This document shows positions 61,549 through 64,000 of a stretch of DNA of 64,000 nucleotides, in pieces; position 1 is the stretch's first letter; every line of letters begins with the position of its first letter. Location of the stretch: the NCBI RefSeq assembly GCF_002262885.1, contig NZ_NKYF01000001.1, positions 434,001 through 498,000 of the forward strand, read 5' to 3'. Origin of the DNA: Pseudonocardia sp. MH-G8 (lineage in GTDB: Bacteria; Actinomycetota; Actinomycetes; Mycobacteriales; Pseudonocardiaceae). The translations under genes and the position numbers were made by a program. Below the pieces are notes generated by a model that was not told where the DNA came from, searched no databases, and saw nothing but the letters and a program-made list of their open reading frames with translations.

Positions 61549-62180
61549 GATGCCGCCCCGGGGCCGCGCGTCACGGGTTCGGCGGCCCGCTCGGCACGGC
61601 GGCGGCGCACCCGGGAGGTCACGAACGAGGCGATCCCCCCGGCGACCAGTACGAGCAGCGCGGCCAGCAGCGTGGCCGGCACCGGGTCGTCGAACAGCCC
61701 ACCCGAGAGCACACCCAGCGCGGCATAGGCGATCGCCCACACCAGGCAGGCGAGGCAGGCGGCCGGGACCAGCCGTCGCCACGGGTAGCCCAAACCACCC
61801 GCGGCGAGCAGCACCGGGATCCGGCCGGCCGGCACCAGCCGCCCGACCACGACCAGCAGCCCTCCACGGCGGATGAACTGCTCCCGCGCCGCCTCGAGCC
61901 GCTCGGGGCTCTGGCCGCGGGCCACCCAGCGCAGCATCGCACCGCGACCGGCGCGGGCCACCCCGTACGTCACGAGATCACCGAGCAGCGCGGCGACCGT
62001 GGCGATCAGCACCACCGCCACGAGCGACATGCGGCCGGTCGAGACGGCGATCGCCGCGGCCGCCCCGACGACCGCGCCGGTGGGCACCACGGGCACGAGC
62101 GAGCCGAGCAGCACCCCGCCGAACAGCGCCTGGTAGCCGACGGTGGACGGATCGGTCCAGCCGATCGAGAGCACGATCAT
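61545..62180 (-). CDS. DedA/SNARE-associated family membrane protein
   Basis: A 211-aa DedA-type protein. The central LGDLVTYGVARAGRGAMLRWVARGQSPERLEAAREQFIRRGGLLVVVGRLVPAGRIPVLLAAGGLGYPWRRLVPAACLACLVWAIAYAALGVLSG carries the re-entrant motif and the conserved RLVPxGR helix. DedA proteins scramble or flip lipids and support envelope homeostasis. It overlaps both neighbours by 4 bp, making a three-gene operon with a metallo-hydrolase and a phosphodiesterase. Confidence 0.88.
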   Translation of the reverse strand: MIVLSIGWTDPSTVGYQALFGGVLLGSLVPVVPTGAVVGAAAAIAVSTGRMSLVAVVLIATVAALLGDLVTYGVARAGRGAMLRWVARGQSPERLEAAREQFIRRGGLLVVVGRLVPAGRIPVLLAAGGLGYPWRRLVPAACLACLVWAIAYAALGVLSGGLFDDPVPATLLAALLVLVAGGIASFVTSRVRRRRAERAAEPVTRGPGAAS

Positions 62181-62989
62181 CGCGCCACCGACGGTGTGCC
62201 GGGCAGCGCGACGGCCGCCCCCGGCTCCGTGATCAGCACCCGGGTGGACCCGCCCGCGGCGGCGACCGCCTCGGCGAACCGGCGTGGCGGCTCGACCAGG
62301 AGCCGGCGCATCCGGTCCCCGAGCCGGCCCGGCAGGCGCGGCAGCCCGGCGACGGCGAGCGTGCCCCAGTGCACGGGCACCGCCACGCGGGGGCGCAGCA
62401 GTGCCACCGCCTCGGCGGCACGGGCCGGGTCCAGGTGCCCTGGGCCGAGGTCGGGACCCCATCCCCACACCGGGAGCAGCGCCGCATCGAGCCGGCCGAG
62501 CGCGGCGAGGCCCGGGAAGAGGTCCGTGTCGCCCGCCGCGTAGACCCGGGTGCCTGCGCCCTCGAGCACGTGGCCCATCGCGCGCGCCTGCGGGCCGTGC
62601 GTGGAGCGCGGGCCGAACCGGTGGCCGCTGTGCGCGGCCGGCACCCCGTGCACGCGCAACCCGCCGTGCTGCAACTCCTCACCCGGTGCCAGCTCGTCGA
62701 CGTGGCGCAGGCCCCGGCGGCGCAGCCAGCGCCCGGCGCCGCGCGGCACCACGACGCGGACGCCGCGCGGCAGCAGCCGCAGGGACGGCAGGTGCAGGTG
62801 GTCGGCGTGCAGGTGGGACAGCAGCACCAGGTCGACGTCGCCGTGGTGGACGGCCGCCGGTGTCTGGGTGACGCGGCGCAGCGGCCCGACCCGGCTGGTC
62901 AGCACGGGGTCGGTGAGCACCACCGACCCGGCCAGCTCCAGGCGGACCGTGGAGTGGCCGAGGAAGCGCATCGCGAGGCCCCGCACCAC
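62177..62989 (-). CDS. MBL-fold metallo-hydrolase (NAPE-PLD/UlaG-like)
   Basis: A 270-aa metallo-beta-lactamase fold protein: MRFLGHSTVRLELAGSVVLTDPVLTSRVGP, the zinc motif LLSHLHADHLHLPSL, HGVPAAHSGHRFGPRSTHGPQARAMGHVLEGAGTRVYAAGDTDLFPG and VPVHWGTL. The sequence is closest in style to the lipid phosphodiesterase group. With DedA and the phosphodiesterase downstream, a phospholipid-related role is plausible. The start is uncertain: GTG at 62989, or ATG at 62971. Confidence 0.87.
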   Translation of the reverse strand: MVRGLAMRFLGHSTVRLELAGSVVLTDPVLTSRVGPLRRVTQTPAAVHHGDVDLVLLSHLHADHLHLPSLRLLPRGVRVVVPRGAGRWLRRRGLRHVDELAPGEELQHGGLRVHGVPAAHSGHRFGPRSTHGPQARAMGHVLEGAGTRVYAAGDTDLFPGLAALGRLDAALLPVWGWGPDLGPGHLDPARAAEAVALLRPRVAVPVHWGTLAVAGLPRLPGRLGDRMRRLLVEPPRRFAEAVAAAGGSTRVLITEPGAAVALPGTPSVAR

Positions 62990-63114
62990 ACCAGTATCAC
63001 CCGCGCCGTCGCCGCACGATCGGGCGTCACCCCGGCCACCTCAGGGACGCCGCCGGTCGCCCAGGACGCCCCGTCACGTAGCCCGCGGTGGGCGGCGGGC
63101 ACAAGAACGCGCGG

Positions 63115-63414
63115 TCACTCCCTCCACTGCTGGGCAGGTGCCACGCCGGGGAGGGGTGCGCCGTTCTGGGCCACCCCGCCCAGCAGTGAGGCCAGCAGGA
63201 ACACCACCCGACCTGCGCGGAGCATGCGGCGGCGGCCGAACAGGTCACCGGCACGGCCGCCGGCCAGCAGCAACCCGCCGAACGCCAGCGCGTAGGACGT
63301 CAGGACCCAGTCGAGATCGGCCTGCGCGATGCCCGATCGGGCGCCGATGACGGGCAGGCCGACGGTCACGATGGTGCCGTCCATCACGATCGGCAACTGC
63401 GCAGCGGCGATCAC
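63115..63414 (-). pseudogene. C-terminally truncated MFS (DHA2-type) transporter fragment
   Basis: About 99 residues that match the N-terminal third of a DHA2 exporter: MIAAAQLPIVMDGTIVTVGLPVIGARSGIAQADLDWVLTSYALAFGGLLLAGGRAGDLFGRRRMLRAGRVVFLLASLL. The frame then runs into unrelated AQNGAPLPGVAPAQQWRE and stops. A functional member needs about 470 residues. An upstream in-frame TGA also removes the usual N-terminal leader. It is a decayed gene next to a partial serine-hydrolase gene. Confidence 0.75.
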
Positions 63415-63450
63415 CAGCAGTTCCAGGCCGTGGCCGGGGGAACGGGTTCC

Positions 63451-64000
63451 TCAGGAGGCGGTGGCGGCGCTGTGGACCGCGGCGGCCAGCCGGTCGTGTT
63501 CGGGGTAGGACCAGTTGAAGGAGAAGCGGCGGCGGGTGTAGCCGAACGCGATGCCGTTGCGGGGATCTACGAAGGCCTCCGAGCCCGCCGAGCCACCGTG
63601 GCCGAACGCCCACGCGCTCAGGAACGGGTAGCGCAGGCCCTTGGCCTGGAATCCCAGCGCGTACTGGCCCGCTGCGCCGGTGACCAGGTCACCGCCGGTC
63701 GAGTGGAGCATCGAGAACTCGCCGAGGGTGTCGGGCTTCAGCAGCGCGGCGTGACCGTCCAGCCCGGAGACCGCCGCCGCGTACATGCCGGCCAGCCCGC
63801 GGGCGTTGCCCACGCCGCCAGCGGAGGCCTGGCCCAGTGCCCGCACCCGCCGGGTGTTGATGAAGGCGACCTGGTCCAGGGGCGGCGTGGAGTTCAGGCC
63901 GTACCCGATCCCGGTGATGCTGTGCGGTCCGGGGACGGCCGCCCAGAACGCGGCGAGCTCCTCCGGGTCGGCCACGCCCGGCAGCACCTCCCGGTACCTG
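63451..64000 (-). CDS. serine hydrolase, beta-lactamase fold (5'-truncated by window edge)
   Basis: The C-terminal 183 residues of a class C beta-lactamase/esterase EstB-like protein: GGVGNARGLAGMYAAAVSGLDGHAALLKPDTLGEFSMLHSTGGD and the HGGSAGSEAFVDPRNGIAFGYTRRRFSF motif, where HGG replaces KTG as in esterase-like members. The frame is open to the window end, so the SxxK nucleophile lies outside. It is probably an esterase or peptidase. Confidence 0.85.
   Translation of the reverse strand, partial: RYREVLPGVADPEELAAFWAAVPGPHSITGIGYGLNSTPPLDQVAFINTRRVRALGQASAGGVGNARGLAGMYAAAVSGLDGHAALLKPDTLGEFSMLHSTGGDLVTGAAGQYALGFQAKGLRYPFLSAWAFGHGGSAGSEAFVDPRNGIAFGYTRRRFSFNWSYPEHDRLAAAVHSAATAS

Overview
The window is about 64 kb of very GC-rich DNA with strong G/C third-codon bias, many GTG starts, many 4-bp ATGA/GTGA gene overlaps, and several -10 hexamers that sit 6-7 nt before a start codon, as in leaderless actinobacterial mRNAs. 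DUF222/HNH protein with a LexA box, mIHF, an LCP protein, LigD-type NHEJ protein, class F sortase and IdeR-like boxes all point to an actinomycete chromosome. The style is most like Pseudonocardia or a relative (Pseudonocardiales). This genus call is inference, because no rRNA is present.

Layout. 1-3.2 kb: end of a FecCD-type metal-chelate ABC operon with an embedded methyltransferase. 3.3-7.2 kb: AsnC regulator divergent from hppD, then an acetate symporter with its DUF485 partner. 7.6-12 kb: GAF protein, a two-component pair and a DUF4173 membrane protein. 12-17.2 kb: phosphotransferase-fold protein, AAA ATPase, NAD synthetase and a YdcF protein. 17.2-19.6 kb: DUF222/HNH gene under a LexA box, then a non-coding repeat region. 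19.6-22.6 kb: methyltransferase, PNPOx-like protein, and TetR divergent from an aldo/keto reductase. 22.6-27.4 kb: two iron-box-controlled siderophore-binding lipoproteins flank a metNIQ importer that is preceded by a cysteine-containing leader peptide. 27.4-33.7 kb: TetR, LigD-type polymerase/phosphoesterase, PP2C, NmrA reductase, IclR, STAS protein and IspD. 34-39.9 kb: LCP cell-wall protein, then a CitA/CitB-type two-component pair divergent from dctA. 40-46.4 kb: SMP-30 lactonase, an isolated mIHF gene, alpha/beta hydrolase, an orphan ParA cassette with a tandem-repeat array, and a UPF0016 cation exporter fused to an ICMT-like domain behind a DtxR-family box. 46.5-51.8 kb: a complete das-like chitooligosaccharide/amino-sugar operon (GntR, binding protein, two permeases, GH3). 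52-56 kb: excalibur protein with class F sortase, a second non-coding region, and HtrA. 56-64 kb: CoA transferase, MarR-controlled MFS exporter, and a phosphodiesterase/DedA/MBL operon. The window ends with a truncated MFS fragment and a partial beta-lactamase-fold protein.

The most unusual material is non-coding. Two diverged copies of a roughly 675-bp imperfectly palindromic element lie in opposite orientation at 18.6-19.3 kb and 53.7-54.4 kb. A family of hairpins carries a conserved CTGATCATGAAAMCGG tail in two cases. A pair of near-identical bidirectional terminators lies at convergent gene ends. A cluster of GATCAC motifs lies at 53.3-53.6 kb. The best-supported regulatory discovery is the 30-codon leader peptide before metNIQ. 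No CRISPR array, tRNA, rRNA, complete insertion sequence, prophage or large biosynthetic cluster was seen.
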